Positions 51,086 through 60,200 of a stretch of DNA of 64,000 nt are shown here, in pieces; position 1 is the first letter of the stretch; every line of letters begins with the position of its first letter. The notes below the pieces were generated by a model. It did no database searches and was not told where the DNA came from. It saw only the letters and a program-made list of their open reading frames with translations. The position numbers and the translations under genes were made by a program. Source of the stretch: JALYUA01 sp039933215 (GTDB lineage: Bacteria > Acidobacteriota > Thermoanaerobaculia > UBA5066 > Gp7-AA6); the NCBI GenBank assembly GCA_039933215.1, contig JBDTOO010000017.1, forward strand, positions 1 to 64,000, read 5' to 3'.

Positions 51086-51975
51086 GTGATGACGGCAGAA
51101 ACGATCGGTTTCGTCGGAACGGGGCGGATGGGGGAGCCGATCGCCCGGAGCCTTCTGGAGGGCGGCTACCGCCTCGCGGTGTACAACCGGACCCCCGGGA
51201 AAACCGACCGGCTCGTCGCAGCGGAGCGCGGCGGGCGGCGTCTTCCGCCGACGCTTGCACTCCCGGCGGGCTCGTGTTCTCGATGGTCTCAGACGACGCG
51301 GCGCTCGAAGAGATCGTTTCGAGCGCGGGCTTTCTCGGGCGTCTCGGCCCGGGCGGCGTGCACGTCTCGATGAGCACCGTCTCTCCGGCGGTGAGCCGCC
51401 GGCTCGCGCCGCTCCACGCCGCGGGGGGCAGCTTCTACGTCGGGGCGCCCGTGTTCGGGCGGCCCGAGGCGGCCGCCGCACGGAAGCTCTGGATCTGTCT
51501 CTCGGGTGCGGCCGTCGCGCGATCACGGGCGCTCCCGCCGCTCCAGGCGGCCGGACAGGGCGTCTTCGAGCTCGGCGACGACCCGGGCGCCGCCCACGTC
51601 GCGAAGCTCTGCGGCAACTTCCTGATCGCCGCGGCCATGGAGTCGATGGCGGAGGCCTTCACGCTCGGCGAGAAGAGCGGGATCGCTCCCGGCGTCCTGG
51701 CCGACCTCTTCGGAAAGACGCTGTTTGCGTGCCCGATCTACCAGAACTACGGGAAGACCATCGCCGAGAGGAAGTTTTCGCCCGCCGGATTTCCCATGCC
51801 TCTCGGACTGAAGGACCTCGGCCTCGTGCTCAGGGCGGCGGACGAGGCCCGCGCGCCGATGCCCGTCGCGATCCTCGTCCGGGACCGGCTGCTCTCGGGA
51901 CTGGCTCGGGAGGGAGAGGATCTCGACTGGAGCGCACTCACGCGCGGCGCCCGCGACGCCGCGGGACTCGGCTAG
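51086..51975 (+). pseudogene. 3-hydroxyisobutyrate dehydrogenase-like NAD(P)-binding gene with a frameshift
   Basis: The gene reads ETIGFVGTGRMGEPIARSLLEGG from GTG 51086 (or ATG 51089) in one frame. Near 51220 it continues in a second frame as FSMVSDDAALEEIVSSAGFL, GAPVFGRPEAAAARKLW and KLCGNFLIAAAMESMAEAF (catalytic Lys region). Both halves fit one enzyme of about 295 residues if one G is restored in the run around GCAGCGGAGCGCGG. The break is either a true mutation or an assembly error in a GC-rich run. The gene stop abuts the end of the convergent TPR gene. Confidence 0.85.
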
Positions 51976-53082
51976 CTAGATCTCTTCGAAGTAGCCGTGC
52001 ACGCGGCGCAGAGCGGCGCGGTCGATCGACCGCCGCCGGAGCGACTCCCGCAGGAGCGAGAGCGCGGCGAACCCTTCGGGGACCATCTTCAGCTCGTCGA
52101 TGACCGGCAGGGCGGCTCGGATCTCCCATTCCGCCTGGCGGTCCTGGCCCGTCTCGAGGAGAAGATCGCCGATGACGAGGTTCAAAGCCGCCACGTCCGC
52201 CTTCATGTCGATCTCCCGGAACTCCGCCTGCGCGCTCCGGAAGGCCTCGATCGCCTCGGCGGGGCGATTCTGAGTCCGGAGCAGGAGGCCGATGCCCCAA
52301 TGGAGCTTGGCGAGCGCGACCCGGTTGTTCGAGGACTGCAGCAGCGGCGCCGCTTCGCGGGCGAGGGCGAAGGCCTCCGTCGCGCGATTCATTTCGGAGT
52401 GGAGCTGGATCAGGGCGACGTACGTCGAGGAGAGGATCCGGGCGCTCCCGATCGCCTTGCCCTGCTCGAGCAGGCGCTCGAAGCGGACGAGCGCTTCCGG
52501 CAGGCGTCCGGTCTCCTTCATGGCCGCCGCCTCGAGGTAGATGCATTTGAGCTCGAGCTCGCGGGCGGCTCCGCGGCGGAAGCTCTCGGCGAGCGGGCCC
52601 GTCAGGCGCACGACTTCGGCGAATTGACGCTCCTCCATCTTCAGCGCGAGGCGCTGGTAGCCCACGCGGGAGGCGTCGCCTCCGGCGTTGGCCGTCAACA
52701 GGAACCACGTCTCGGCGCGGTCGAGCCATCGGCGGGCGTCTTCCCGGAGCGAGAGGATGCGGCATCCGGTCCCGGCGAGGAGCGCGAGCTCACCCAGGTA
52801 GTACTCCCGCTCGTCGAAGAGAAAGGTCGTGGCGGCCGACTCCTCGATGAAGTCGTATGCCGCCGACGCGGCCGCGTGAACGTCCTGGGGCCGCGTCTCG
52901 AGATCCGCTTCGAGGCGGCGGCAGAGCGCAAGGAGCGCCTCGGGGTTCCCGAGCTGGAACTCTCCGATCCGCGCGGCGCGTTCGCCCGGCGAAGCGGACA
53001 GATAACGATCCGCCGCGTCGCGGGCCTCCGTCGCCGTCATGCCGGGGACGGCGAACGGGAAGGGAACCAGCTCGCCGGTCAA
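51976..53082 (-). CDS. Cytoplasmic TPR-repeat protein of a peptide/sigma-like operon
   Basis: 368 residues from the TTG at 53082, with GGGAGG five bases ahead and a TTGA overlap with the upstream stop. The body is helical throughout: DARRWLDRAETWFLL, ALVRFERLLEQGKAIGSA, VALAKLHWGIGLLLRTQNRP and VAALNLVIGDLLLETGQDRQ are clear TPR-type pairs. No signal peptide or helix-turn-helix is present. TPR receptors such as Rap or the RRNPP proteins bind short peptides, which makes the 47-residue ORF two genes upstream worth noting, but this is inference. It abuts the pseudogene at the 3-prime end. Confidence 0.78.
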   Translation of the reverse strand: MTGELVPFPFAVPGMTATEARDAADRYLSASPGERAARIGEFQLGNPEALLALCRRLEADLETRPQDVHAAASAAYDFIEESAATTFLFDEREYYLGELALLAGTGCRILSLREDARRWLDRAETWFLLTANAGGDASRVGYQRLALKMEERQFAEVVRLTGPLAESFRRGAARELELKCIYLEAAAMKETGRLPEALVRFERLLEQGKAIGSARILSSTYVALIQLHSEMNRATEAFALAREAAPLLQSSNNRVALAKLHWGIGLLLRTQNRPAEAIEAFRSAQAEFREIDMKADVAALNLVIGDLLLETGQDRQAEWEIRAALPVIDELKMVPEGFAALSLLRESLRRRSIDRAALRRVHGYFEEI

Positions 53083-53447
53083 GGGCGCCTCCCGCGAGGC
53101 TCGAACGAGTGCAAGAGAGCCATCGCCACCTCTTCGACGGGCCAGGCGACCGCGGAGGTGACGTCGTCCTTCAGGATCCCGCCGGTGCGCACCTGCGCGA
53201 CCCGGAACGCCCGCGCGTACTTGCACGCGACATAGAGAAGCTGTTCGCGCAGCTCGGACGCGCTCGCGGCGCGGCCCGCGGGACGGTGGACGACGCGATG
53301 AAACCAGGTCGCGAGGGTGTCCTTGAAGGCCTCCGCCTCGGCGGCCTCGTATCCGTAGAATTGCACGAGGACCGCGTCGATGACGGGCAGACTCTCGTCC
53401 AGCACTTCGAAGATGTCTGGGGGCCGGGATTCCGGGAGCGGAGTCAT
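53079..53447 (-). CDS. Small protein resembling a degenerate sigma-70 region 2
   Basis: 122 residues from MTPLPESRPPD. Two helical stretches, YEAAEAEAFKDTLATWFHRVV and SELREQLLYVACKYARAFRVA, have the spacing and character of sigma region 2 (EDAEDVxQETFLRxW and LxAWLLxVARNxA). The region-4 helix-turn-helix is missing, so a working sigma factor is unlikely. An anti-sigma, sigma decoy or unrelated helical protein is possible. It is coupled to the TPR gene by a TTGA overlap. Confidence 0.6.
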   Translation of the reverse strand: MTPLPESRPPDIFEVLDESLPVIDAVLVQFYGYEAAEAEAFKDTLATWFHRVVHRPAGRAASASELREQLLYVACKYARAFRVAQVRTGGILKDDVTSAVAWPVEEVAMALLHSFEPRGRRP

Positions 53448-53523
53448 CTGGGTCCGGAGCAGTGCAAGCCCGGTACCCGGAGGCGGCTCCGGCCCGCCTC
53501 CTTGCAAAATCAGGGGTTAGTCT

Positions 53524-53667
53524 TCAGGCGGGGATGGGCGTGCAGAGCTTGATGACAAATTTCTGCTCTTTCTCACCGAGCTCGGGCCGCTCGTTGGCGT
53601 CCGGCCGCGCCGGCTCCACCGAGGGGTCTTCCCGGGAATCCGATCGGGGCGCCGTGTGGGAGGACAT
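53524..53667 (-). CDS. 47-residue peptide, first gene of the sigma-like/TPR operon
   Basis: The frame reads MSSHTAPRSDSREDPSVEPA, continuing through ANERPELGEKEQKFV to the C-terminus KFVIKLCTPIPA. AAAGGAG precedes the ATG by eight bases. The N-terminal 35 residues are charged and leader-like. The last 12 are hydrophobic with one Cys and two Pro. It could be a ribosomally made precursor peptide or a signalling peptide. It lies 76 bases upstream of the 122-residue gene, same strand. No maturation enzyme is adjacent, so the function is unproven. Confidence 0.55.
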   Translation of the reverse strand: MSSHTAPRSDSREDPSVEPARPDANERPELGEKEQKFVIKLCTPIPA

Positions 53668-53744
53668 GGAGAAGCTCCTTTCGCCGGTTCCGAGATGACT
53701 GGCAGATATTGGATCACAGCCGCCCGCGCTCGCGCGAGGGGAAA

Positions 53745-53756
53745 AACCCGCGGGTT
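53745..53756. promoter_or_regulatory. Perfect 12-base palindrome in a divergent promoter region
   Basis: AACCCGCGGGTT lies between the 47-residue peptide gene and the zincin gene. It is a candidate operator for either direction; no regulator is assigned. Confidence 0.4.
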
Positions 53757-53796
53757 AAGATCGGGCGGCTAAGTCTTTCCGCACCGGAGGTTATGG

Positions 53797-56250
53797 ATGC
53801 GCCACGCGGCCTTTTTCCTCTTCGTGTCTCTGTTGGCGGGGGCGGCTCCCGCCCAGAGCGGCCCCCCCGCGGCGGGAGGCGCCACCGACCGCACCGTCGG
53901 GATCACGGAGCGCGCGAGGGACCTGCGGAGGCAGGAGGGCTTCCTGCCCTGGTACTGGGACGCCCGGCGCGGCCAGCTCCTCCTCGAGATCTCGCGGTGG
54001 AACGAGGAGCTTCTCTACGGCGCGGGCCTCGCCGGAGGCGCCGGAACGCTAGAGGTCTCGCTCGACCGCGGCGAGCAGGGCGACCTCGCGCTCTGCCGGT
54101 TCGAGCGTGTCGGGCCGCGCGTGCTCCTCCATCAGAGGCAGGTCTCGCACCGCAGCGGAGCGGCCGACCCGGAGCGCTCGCGCGTCGTCGCCGAGTCGTT
54201 CCCTTCCGCCGTTCTCGCGTCGATGCCCGTGGTGGCGGAAGAGGGCGACCGGGTCCTGGTCGATGCCACGGCATTTCTCCTCGCGGACACCCAGGTCCTC
54301 CCCGCCCTGAAGCAGGCAAAGCTCGGGGACTGGAAGCAGGACGTCGCGCGTTCGTCGATGAACTTCGAACGGTCGGGGGCGTTCCCGAAGAACACCGAGC
54401 TCGAAGTGATCGAGACCTTCACCTCGGATGCCCCGCCCCCCGGGATTGCCGGCGTGCTGCCGGACGGCCGCACGATGAGCCTCCGCATCCATCACACGTT
54501 CCTGAAGCTCCCGGAGCCGGGATATCACCCCCGGCATCTCGATCCCCGGATCGGGTTCATCCCGCAGCGCTACGTGGACCACACGGCGCCCTTCACGGAG
54601 CCGATCGAGAAATTTCTCGTGGTGCGCTGGAGGCTCCAGAAGAAGGATCCGACGGCCGCCGTATCGGAGCCCGTGGAACCGATCGTGTATTACCTCGATC
54701 GCGGCATCCCCGAGCCGGAGCGCGCCGCCGTCCGCGAGGGCGCGCTCTGGTGGAACCACGCGTTCGAGGAAGCGGGATTCCGAAACGCGCTCGTGCTTCG
54801 CGATCTGCCGGAGGGGGCCACCTTCCTCGACGCGCGCTACTCCGGGATTGAGTGGATCAACCGGATGGATCGGGGATGGTCCGTCGGGGGCTCGCAATCC
54901 GATCCGCGGACCGGAGAGATTCTGCACGCCGTGGCCCGCATCGATTCCCACCGTCGCCGCACGACGTCGCGGATCTGGAGAAACCTCAAGACCCCCGCGC
55001 CGGGCAGCGGCGCCTGCGCGGCGGCGGACGCGCCGGACGCGTCCTTTCTCGCGGCGGGGGACCCTGGCTTAGACGAGCAGTCGCTCGTCCTGCAGCGCCT
55101 CCGCTATCTTTCCGCGCACGAAGTCGGCCACACGCTCGGGCTCATGCACAACTGGGCGGCGACCACCTTCGGCTGGGGCTCGGTCATGGACTACCTCGCG
55201 CCCAACATCCAGCTCAAGGCCGGGAGGCTCGATCTCTCCGACGCGTATCCGTCGGACGTGGGGTCGTACGACCGTCTCGTCATCCGGTGGGGCTACTCGG
55301 CGACCGAGGACCCCGCGGTGCTCGAAAGCATCGTTCGCGAAGGCTATGCGAAGGGCATCGTGTATCCGCTCGACCAGGATCCGCGGTGGGCGGAGTACGA
55401 CTGGGGAGGCGATCCGGTTCGCTGGCTCGCGACGACCCAGGCGGTGCGCCACGTCATCCTCGACCGGTTCGGCCCGGCACAGCTGAAGCCGGGCGAATGG
55501 GTCTATGACCTTCAGGGCCGATTCAACCTCGCCTACCTCTACCACCGCTTCGGAATCCAGACGGCGCAGCAGTTCGTGGGCGGCCAGTTCCAGACGAACG
55601 CCGTAGCGGGCGACGGCCAGAAGCCCGTAGCGTGGGTGCCGGCCGAAAAGCAGCGCGAGGCGTTGAACCTCCTCGTCGCCGCGATCGAGCCCGAGAATCT
55701 CGACATTCCAGACCGGATCCTCGCGGCGCTCGTTCCCGCGCCGTCCGGAACGCGCGAGACGCCGGAACGCTTCGTGTCCGAGGGAGGCGACGTGTTCAGC
55801 CCATTCACGGCGGCGCGGGCCCTGGTCGGCCTGGTCGTGGGGCCTCTTCTCGAGCCGCAGCGGTCGGCGAGGCTCACGCTGGCGACCGGCCGCGACGCCC
55901 TCACGTTCGACGCCGTGCTCGCGAAGCTCGTCTCGTCGACCTGGGGAGCCCGGCCCGATCCCTCCGCGCGCCTCGCGTCCCTCCGGAGAATCGCGCAGCG
56001 CGGCGTGCTCGACGCGATCCTGGACCTCGCCGGCAGAGCCGAGGCGACGCCCGAAGCGCGGGCGGCGGCGACGGCGCGACTCCGGTCGCTCGAACGGGAG
56101 TTGAAGGCGCGGCATGCGGCGGATCCGGCAGCTGAAGCGCATCTGCGCCAGGCCGAGCAGGACGTTCGCGAGTTCTTCGACGAGCCGGAGACCCGCAAAA
56201 CGCGGCCGCGCCGGGTTCCCGCGCCCCCCGGACGCCCGATCGGCGGATGA
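53797..56250 (+). CDS. Exported zinc metalloprotease of the gluzincin-like zincin group
   Basis: 817 residues. GGAGGT precedes the ATG. A signal peptide (FFLFVSLLAGAAPAQ) is followed by about 400 residues of propeptide and beta-rich domain and the zinc motif HEVGHTLGLMHNW with the downstream SVMDYLAPN, a metzincin-like Met turn. The C-terminal 300 residues are helical. Relatives are annotated as DUF5117-type zinc-dependent metalloproteases, common in Acidobacteriota and Bacteroidota. The stop overlaps the DUF885 start (ATGA), so both enzymes are made together. Confidence 0.88.
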   Translation: MRHAAFFLFVSLLAGAAPAQSGPPAAGGATDRTVGITERARDLRRQEGFLPWYWDARRGQLLLEISRWNEELLYGAGLAGGAGTLEVSLDRGEQGDLALCRFERVGPRVLLHQRQVSHRSGAADPERSRVVAESFPSAVLASMPVVAEEGDRVLVDATAFLLADTQVLPALKQAKLGDWKQDVARSSMNFERSGAFPKNTELEVIETFTSDAPPPGIAGVLPDGRTMSLRIHHTFLKLPEPGYHPRHLDPRIGFIPQRYVDHTAPFTEPIEKFLVVRWRLQKKDPTAAVSEPVEPIVYYLDRGIPEPERAAVREGALWWNHAFEEAGFRNALVLRDLPEGATFLDARYSGIEWINRMDRGWSVGGSQSDPRTGEILHAVARIDSHRRRTTSRIWRNLKTPAPGSGACAAADAPDASFLAAGDPGLDEQSLVLQRLRYLSAHEVGHTLGLMHNWAATTFGWGSVMDYLAPNIQLKAGRLDLSDAYPSDVGSYDRLVIRWGYSATEDPAVLESIVREGYAKGIVYPLDQDPRWAEYDWGGDPVRWLATTQAVRHVILDRFGPAQLKPGEWVYDLQGRFNLAYLYHRFGIQTAQQFVGGQFQTNAVAGDGQKPVAWVPAEKQREALNLLVAAIEPENLDIPDRILAALVPAPSGTRETPERFVSEGGDVFSPFTAARALVGLVVGPLLEPQRSARLTLATGRDALTFDAVLAKLVSSTWGARPDPSARLASLRRIAQRGVLDAILDLAGRAEATPEARAAATARLRSLERELKARHAADPAAEAHLRQAEQDVREFFDEPETRKTRPRRVPAPPGRPIGG

Positions 56251-57974
56251 GGGCCCGCCTCCTCGTCGCGGGGCTCGCCGCCGCGCTCTTCGCGGTCTCC
56301 TTCGCCGGCGCCGACGAGCTTCAGGATCTCGGCCGGGACTTCTGGTCCTGGCGGGCGGTGTACCAGCCGGTGTCGGACGACGACATCCCGCGCATCGAAC
56401 GCCCCGAGGGGTGGGTGCCCGTCTGGACGCGCGCTTCGATCGAGAAGCGGCGCCGGGACCTGGCGGCGTTCGAAGAGCGTCTCGGAAGGATCGATGCGAC
56501 GGGGATGCCCGTGGCCTGGAAGGTCGACCGCCGCCTTCTGCGATCGGCCTTCGCGCGCGTGCGGTGGGAGCTCGACGTCGAGCGCGGCTGGGAGCGCAAC
56601 CCGGCCTTCTACGTGACGCAGACGCTCGGCGCCCTTCTCGACGTCCTCCTCCCGCCTCCTCCGTTCTCGAAGGCGCGCGGGACCCGGATCCTCCGCCAGC
56701 TCGAGGCGATCCCCGCGACGATCGAGAGCGCGCGGGGCAACCTCGTGCCGGCGGCCGCGCCTTTCGCCCGGCTGGCGATTGCGGCGCTCGCGGACGTCCG
56801 TCCGCGGCTCCACAAGACGGCCGCGGAGCTGGCGCCTCTTCTTCCGCCCGAGAGCGCGAAGGAAATCGCGGCGGCGGCGGAGAAGGCCGTCGCTTCTCTC
56901 GAGGGCTTCCGCGACTGGCTCGGCAACCGCGCGCCCACGCTCCGCGTGCAGACGGCTGTGGGGCGCGAGGGGTATCTCTATTTCCTGCGCAACGTGGCTC
57001 TCATTCCCGAGACGCCCGAGGAGCTGCTCGCGATGGGCAGACAGGAGTGGGCCCGGGCCGTCGCGCGCGAGACGATGGAAGAGACCCGGGACGCGGGCCT
57101 TCCGGCGCTCCCTCTCTTTGCGGACCAGGCGGCGCAGATCGCCCGGGGAGACGAGGACGAAGCCCTCGTCCGCCAGTTCCTCGAGCGCCGAAAAATCCTG
57201 ACCGTGCCGGGAGCCGTCCGGCGGTACCGCCAGCGGCCGCTGCCGGCGTATCTCGCTCCCCTCGCCGGCATCGGCGAGATGGACGATTTCGCGTCCCCCT
57301 CCCGACTCTCCGACGAGGCCTGGCGGTACATCCCGGTCCCCGGACCGGGTCTCGGCTACTTCGACCTGTCGGCGGCTCGCGATCCGAGGCCGGGGCTCGT
57401 CCACGAGGGTGTCCCCGGGCACGCCTTCCAGCTCGCCCTGTCGTGGGCGCACGAGGACCCGATCCGCCGCCACTACTACGACTCGGGCGCGAACGAGGGC
57501 ATCGCGTTCTACGCCGAGGAGATGCTTCTGGACGCCGGTCTCTTCGACGACCGTCCGCGCGCCCGCGGGATCATCGCCAGCTACATGCGCCTGCGCGCCC
57601 TGCGCGTCGAGGTCGACGTCCAGCTCGCGCTCGGCCGCTTCACGATCGACCAGGCCGCCGACTACCTCGCGCGCACCGTCCCCATGGACGCCGCTTCCGC
57701 CCGCGAGGAAGCCGCCGCATTCGCGTCGACGCCCGGGCAGGCGATCAGCTACCAGATCGGAAAGGTGCAGATCCTGCGTTTCCTCGCGGACGCCCGCCGG
57801 GAGCGCGGGGAGAAGTTCTCTCTCCGCGACTTCCACGATTTTCTCTGGAAGAACGGAAACGTCCCGATCGCGCTCCTTCGCTGGGAGTACCTCGGTCTCG
57901 ACGACGAGCTCGTCCGCGTCGATCGCGTGCCGGTGCCCCCGCCGGCCGCCCGGCCGGAGCGGCTGCCCGGCTAG
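56247..57974 (+). CDS. Exported DUF885-family metallopeptidase-like protein
   Basis: 575 residues. A signal peptide (LLVAGLAAALFAVSFAGA) leads into the DUF885 domain. The site LVHEGVPGHAFQLALSW (HEGxPGH) and NEGIAFYAEEMLLDAG look like a zinc site with a second glutamate, as in M32-like carboxypeptidases. The family's activity is not firmly known. It is coupled to the zincin and would fit a two-step breakdown of proteins to small peptides. Its last four bases overlap the end of the convergent decarboxylase gene. Confidence 0.88.
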   Translation: MRARLLVAGLAAALFAVSFAGADELQDLGRDFWSWRAVYQPVSDDDIPRIERPEGWVPVWTRASIEKRRRDLAAFEERLGRIDATGMPVAWKVDRRLLRSAFARVRWELDVERGWERNPAFYVTQTLGALLDVLLPPPPFSKARGTRILRQLEAIPATIESARGNLVPAAAPFARLAIAALADVRPRLHKTAAELAPLLPPESAKEIAAAAEKAVASLEGFRDWLGNRAPTLRVQTAVGREGYLYFLRNVALIPETPEELLAMGRQEWARAVARETMEETRDAGLPALPLFADQAAQIARGDEDEALVRQFLERRKILTVPGAVRRYRQRPLPAYLAPLAGIGEMDDFASPSRLSDEAWRYIPVPGPGLGYFDLSAARDPRPGLVHEGVPGHAFQLALSWAHEDPIRRHYYDSGANEGIAFYAEEMLLDAGLFDDRPRARGIIASYMRLRALRVEVDVQLALGRFTIDQAADYLARTVPMDAASAREEAAAFASTPGQAISYQIGKVQILRFLADARRERGEKFSLRDFHDFLWKNGNVPIALLRWEYLGLDDELVRVDRVPVPPPAARPERLPG

Positions 57975-59428
57975 ACGGGCGGGGCGGAGGAGGGGGATTC
58001 GCCGCCGCCCGCGCGTTCGGCGATGGCGGCGCGGATGTCGGCGAGACCCTCCTCCATCCGGTCGCGATGCGTCCGGAACGACAGCACGCAGATCCGGATG
58101 GCGAAGCGCCCGCCGAGCTTCGTCGACGTCAGATAGATGCGCGCCCGTCCGTTGACCGAGGCGAGAATCTCCCGGTTCGCGGCGTCGGTCTCCTCCTCCG
58201 AGAGGCCGGGACGCGTCCAGCGAAACGCGAGGATCGAGAGCTGCGGCCCGGCGAGGATCTCGACGCCCGGGATCGATGCCAGCTCTCCGGCTGCCCACCC
58301 GGCGAGGTCGAGCTTCTCGTCCAGGTTGCGTCGAAACGGCCCGATGCCGTGCATCTTCAGGGGGAGCCACACCCGGAGCCCCCGCCAGTCCCGCGAGAGC
58401 TCCGGAGAGAGCAGCGTGTAGTCGGGGAGATCGTCGTCCTCCTGCATCGCCGGCAGGTAGTCGGCGGAAAGCGCGTGCGCGCGCTTCAAGGCCGCCCGGT
58501 CGCGGACGAGCAGGCAGCCGTTGCCGTACGGAAGGAACAGCCCCTTGTGCGGATCGAGGACGATCGAGTCCGCCCGGTCGAGCCCCGCCATCCGGCGCCG
58601 GCCCCGCTCCGTCAGCGCGAAGAACCCCCCATAGGCCGCGTCCGCGTGGAGCCAGAGCCTCTCCCGCGCGGCCAGATTGGCGAGCGCCTCGAGGTCGTCC
58701 ACCGCGCCGGTGTTGGTCGTCCCCGCGTTGCCCGTGACGAAGAACGGCGTCCATCCAGCCGCGCGGTCCTCGGCGATGCGCCGTTCGAGAAGGTCCACGC
58801 GCAGGCGGTAGTCCGAGTCCGACGGAATTTCCCGCACGTTGCGCTCCGGAATACCCGCGAGCATCGCCGCCTTGTGGATCGAGTGGTGCGTCTGATCCGA
58901 GACGTAGATCGTGCCCTTCGAAAAATCCTCGGGCAGCCGATCGCGGCGCGCGGCGACCAGGGCGGAAAAATTGGAGAGAGAGCCTCCCGTCGTCAGGATC
59001 CCGCCCGCCGAGGCCGGGTATCCGACGATGGACGCGAACCATCCCACGACGTTCGCCTCGATCTGCGCCAGGCCGGGAGCAGCCGCAAAGACCCCGACGT
59101 AGCGATTGGTCGCGTCCGCGATCAGGTCGGCGACGGCCGACTGGGGGATGCCGCCGCCCGGGATGTACGCGAGGTAGCCCGGTGCGGCGGTGTTGAAGCC
59201 GGGGGGGATGATCGTCTCGAAGAGGCGATCCAGGAGCGCGTCGACCGGCTCGCCGGTTTCGGGAAGCGGCTCACGCAACGACCGCGCGAGAAGAGCGGGA
59301 TTTCTCGTATCGGCGGACGGCTGCTGCGGCAGCGTCGCGATGTATTCGACGATGCGTTCCGTCGCGGCGCCGATCAGCCGGCGCAGCGCGTCGCCCTGAA
59401 GCTCGAGCGAACGGTCTTCGTCCGTCAT
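57971..59428 (-). CDS. PLP-dependent amino-acid decarboxylase
   Basis: 485 residues from ATG 59428, which overlaps the acyltransferase stop (ATGA). Group-II decarboxylase features are GYLAYIPGGGIPQSAVADLI, GGILTTGGSLSNFSALVAA, the PLP aspartate in LHADAAYGGFFAL and the Schiff-base lysine in VLDPHKGLFLPYGNG. The family decarboxylates aromatic amino acids or glutamate; the substrate-side residues do not let me choose. It is the last gene of an operon with the acyltransferase and ion channel. Confidence 0.9.
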   Translation of the reverse strand: MTDEDRSLELQGDALRRLIGAATERIVEYIATLPQQPSADTRNPALLARSLREPLPETGEPVDALLDRLFETIIPPGFNTAAPGYLAYIPGGGIPQSAVADLIADATNRYVGVFAAAPGLAQIEANVVGWFASIVGYPASAGGILTTGGSLSNFSALVAARRDRLPEDFSKGTIYVSDQTHHSIHKAAMLAGIPERNVREIPSDSDYRLRVDLLERRIAEDRAAGWTPFFVTGNAGTTNTGAVDDLEALANLAARERLWLHADAAYGGFFALTERGRRRMAGLDRADSIVLDPHKGLFLPYGNGCLLVRDRAALKRAHALSADYLPAMQEDDDLPDYTLLSPELSRDWRGLRVWLPLKMHGIGPFRRNLDEKLDLAGWAAGELASIPGVEILAGPQLSILAFRWTRPGLSEEETDAANREILASVNGRARIYLTSTKLGGRFAIRICVLSFRTHRDRMEEGLADIRAAIAERAGGGESPSSAPPV

Positions 59429-60195
59429 GCCGCTCCGATCGGCGCGGGGACGCCCGCCTCGCGCGCGAGGTCGTCGAGCGCCGCCTGCATCCGCTCCCGC
59501 ACGAGCGCGGCCAGCCGCGGGATGTCGGCGTGTCCCATCCCCTCGGTGGGAACGGCCTCGAGGACCCGGATCGAGAGCCGGCCCGGCCGTGCGAGCTTGC
59601 GGCGCGTGTCGGCAATCGCGATCATCGGACCGGCGACGATCGGAACGACGGGCGCCTGCGCCGCGATCGCCAGCCTGAACGCGCCGGTCTTGAAGGGAAG
59701 CAGAGTCCCGCTCTGGTTCCGATGGCCCTCCGGCATGAACCAGACGGCGATCTTCTCGTCGCGCATCGCCGACGCCGCCGCCTGGAGCGACGCGAGGGCG
59801 CTGCGCGCGTGGCCCCGGTCGATGGTGAGGTTCCCGGACATCCGGTAGAACCAGCCGAAGACGGGGATCCGGGAGATCTCGCGCTTGCCCGCGGAGACGG
59901 TCCGGGGAGGGAAGATGGATCCGAAGGTCACGACGTCCAGAAAGCTCTGGTGGTTTCCGACGATCACGCACGGTCGATGCTCGCGAAGCCTCGCGGGGAA
60001 ATCGGGCTCGACTCTCCAGCCCATCATGCGCACGAGGCCGCGGCAGAAGACGCGCCCGTACCAGTAGAGCGTCTGACGGTTTCCCGGCGCCGCGACGAGC
60101 CAGAGGATCCCGAGGGCGGAACAGAGGACGAACCACGTGCCGCCTAACGCGCACCCCAGCAGATAAGCGGCTCGCTCGCCGGGGGTGCCGCGCAT
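59425..60195 (-). CDS. 1-acyl-sn-glycerol-3-phosphate acyltransferase (PlsC-like)
   Basis: 256 residues. Acyltransferase motifs are VGNHQSFLDVV (HxxxxD), MSGNLTIDRG, FMPEGHRNQSG (EGxR type) and VPIVAGPMIAI. A hydrophobic N-terminal segment (LLGCALGGTWFVLCSALGIL) anchors it in the membrane. It transfers a fatty acyl chain to lysophosphatidic acid. It lies five bases downstream of the ion-channel stop and couples to the decarboxylase gene. Confidence 0.92.
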   Translation of the reverse strand: MRGTPGERAAYLLGCALGGTWFVLCSALGILWLVAAPGNRQTLYWYGRVFCRGLVRMMGWRVEPDFPARLREHRPCVIVGNHQSFLDVVTFGSIFPPRTVSAGKREISRIPVFGWFYRMSGNLTIDRGHARSALASLQAAASAMRDEKIAVWFMPEGHRNQSGTLLPFKTGAFRLAIAAQAPVVPIVAGPMIAIADTRRKLARPGRLSIRVLEAVPTEGMGHADIPRLAALVRERMQAALDDLAREAGVPAPIGAA

Positions 60196-60200
60196 GCCGG

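Noticed and set aside
55539..59042. Open frame of 1167 codons on the minus strand
   Set aside because: It overlaps the zincin, DUF885 and decarboxylase genes, is Arg/Pro-rich without recognisable motifs, and is expected at this GC content.
56114..59848. Open frame of over 1200 codons on the plus strand
   Set aside because: It runs through genes on both strands and has no conserved motif or ribosome-binding site.
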